From: DATKCJ01 sp035513275
Lineage (GTDB): Bacteria > Verrucomicrobiota > Verrucomicrobiia > Opitutales > Opitutaceae
Length of the DNA stretch: 30,748 bases
NCBI GenBank assembly: GCA_035513275.1
Contig: DATKCJ010000310.1
Coordinates: 1-30,748 of the forward strand
Direction: 5' to 3'
The notes beneath the pieces were generated by a model. It did no database searches, was not told where the DNA came from, and saw only the letters and a list, made by a program, of their open reading frames with translations. Below, one piece after another: positions 30,047-30,748 of this stretch. Both the position numbers and the translations under genes were made by a program. Numbering within the stretch: position 1 is the stretch's first letter; every line of letters starts with the position of its first letter.

Positions 30047-30748
30047 AGCGAGAGCGCCGGAACGTAGGTTATGAGCAACAGCGCCACAACCATCGCCAGA
30101 AAAAATGGCACGGCCGACGGCACGACGCGCGCGATGGTGGTCTTGCCCACGCTGCACCCGAGAAAGAGACACGTGCCAACCGGCGGCGTGCATAGGCCGA
30201 TGCAAAGATTTGCGATGATCACGATGCCGAAATGCACCGGGTCCATGCCAAGGCCGATCACGACCGGCAGGAAGATGGGCGTGAAGATGAGCACGGCAGG
30301 CGTCATGTCCATGAACGTGCCGACGATGAGCAGCAGGACGTTGATGAGCAGCAGCACCATGAGCGGGTTGTGCGACAGCGCCAGCATCGCCTCGCTGACC
30401 ATCTGCGGGATCTGCTCGTAGGCCAACACCCAGCTCATCGCCTGGCTCGCGCCGACGAGAATCATTACAACCGACGTCGTCTTTGCAGCGCGCAGCAGGA
30501 TGTCGGGCAGCGCCGCCAGTTTCACTTCACGGTAGAAAATCATTCCGAGCAACAGGCAGTAGGCGACCGCAATGGCCGAAGCCTCGGTGGCCGAGAAGAG
30601 CCCGCCCAGGATTCCGCCAAGCACGACGATCACGAGCAGAAGGCTCGGCAATGCGCTGAAGAATGCGCGGATCACCGACGGCCCCTTGCCGCCGGCGGCT
30701 GCGGCCGCCGCGGCCGCAGCCTTGGCCGCCGCGCGCACGTGCGCCGGC
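30019..30748 (-). CDS. TRAP transporter large permease (DctM), C-terminal part, cut by window end
   Basis: About 243 C-terminal residues of a TRAP dicarboxylate-type large subunit; the reading frame is open to the last base and the N-terminal half lies outside. Hydrophobic helices are evident, and conserved DctM segments include GGILGGLFSATEASAIAVAY, VGTFMDMTPAVLIFTPIFLP, DPVHFGIVIIANLCIGLCTP and PVGTCLFLG. A linker of about 12 consecutive alanines and glycines (about 30680-30725) precedes FFSALPSLLLVIV and looks like an expansion of a flexible loop. TRAP systems import organic acids with a periplasmic binding protein; here uronates or oligouronides are the likely cargo, by context. The stop overlaps the start of the pectinolytic gene, implying co-translation. 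Confidence 0.92.
   Translation of the reverse strand, partial: PAHVRAAAKAAAAAAAAAGGKGPSVIRAFFSALPSLLLVIVVLGGILGGLFSATEASAIAVAYCLLLGMIFYREVKLAALPDILLRAAKTTSVVMILVGASQAMSWVLAYEQIPQMVSEAMLALSHNPLMVLLLINVLLLIVGTFMDMTPAVLIFTPIFLPVVIGLGMDPVHFGIVIIANLCIGLCTPPVGTCLFLGCSVGKTTIARVVPSAVPFFLAMVVALLLITYVPALSLWLPSLFGL

Overview
GC-rich bacterial chromosome segment. The gene content (tig-clpP-clpX, PurU, an M42 peptidase, a Tat-exported Gfo/Idh/MocA oxidoreductase, pectin and hexuronate catabolism with a TRAP transporter) together with the many short GTAG-headed palindromic repeats suggests a free-living, plant-polysaccharide-degrading Verrucomicrobiota, possibly near Opitutaceae. That placement is inference; the window has no rRNA or other decisive marker.

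Layout. 1-601: 3' end of an AAA-type ATPase cut by the window edge. 792-4353 (+): a mercuric-reductase/lipoamide-dehydrogenase-like flavoprotein, an M42 aminopeptidase and purU, the last two overlapping as TGATG. 4500-6702 (-): an anti-sigma/ECF sigma pair with a candidate autoregulatory promoter, and a secreted protein of unknown function. 6765-10033 (-): clpX, clpP and tig as one protein-quality-control operon read tig to clpX. 10427-13165 (+): tsaB and alr (ATGA overlap), then radC. 13166-14197: a non-coding stretch with unusual palindromes, tRNA-Tyr and a duplicated 97-bp repeat. 14198-16945: a secreted SRPBCC-VOC fusion protein facing an ECF42-type sigma factor and its DGPF/YciI partner. 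17296-18786 (+): the Gfo/Idh/MocA oxidoreductase. 18843-22210 (-): an amino-acid permease, a PPP-type phosphatase and two tandem paralogous small exported proteins.

The most interesting region is 22292-30748 (-), which reads as a pectin utilisation operon. A TRAP transporter large subunit (cut by the window end) is followed by one 1185-residue secreted polypeptide that joins four catalytic modules: PL10 pectate lyase, an alpha/beta-hydrolase esterase, a CE8 pectin methylesterase and a CE12-like rhamnogalacturonan acetylesterase. Next come an SDR dehydrogenase (probable UxuB-type mannonate oxidoreductase), a UxaE-type tagaturonate epimerase and UxaC. The proposed flow is: pectin is de-esterified and cut outside the cytoplasm, uronates are imported, and galacturonate goes through tagaturonate and fructuronate to mannonate. 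The epimerase removes the need for the separate UxaB/UxaA branch.

A second theme is the density of short REP-like palindromes, most with a GTAG head. They fill gaps, sit in frame inside tsaB and uxaE, and supply the stop codons of the anti-sigma and permease genes.
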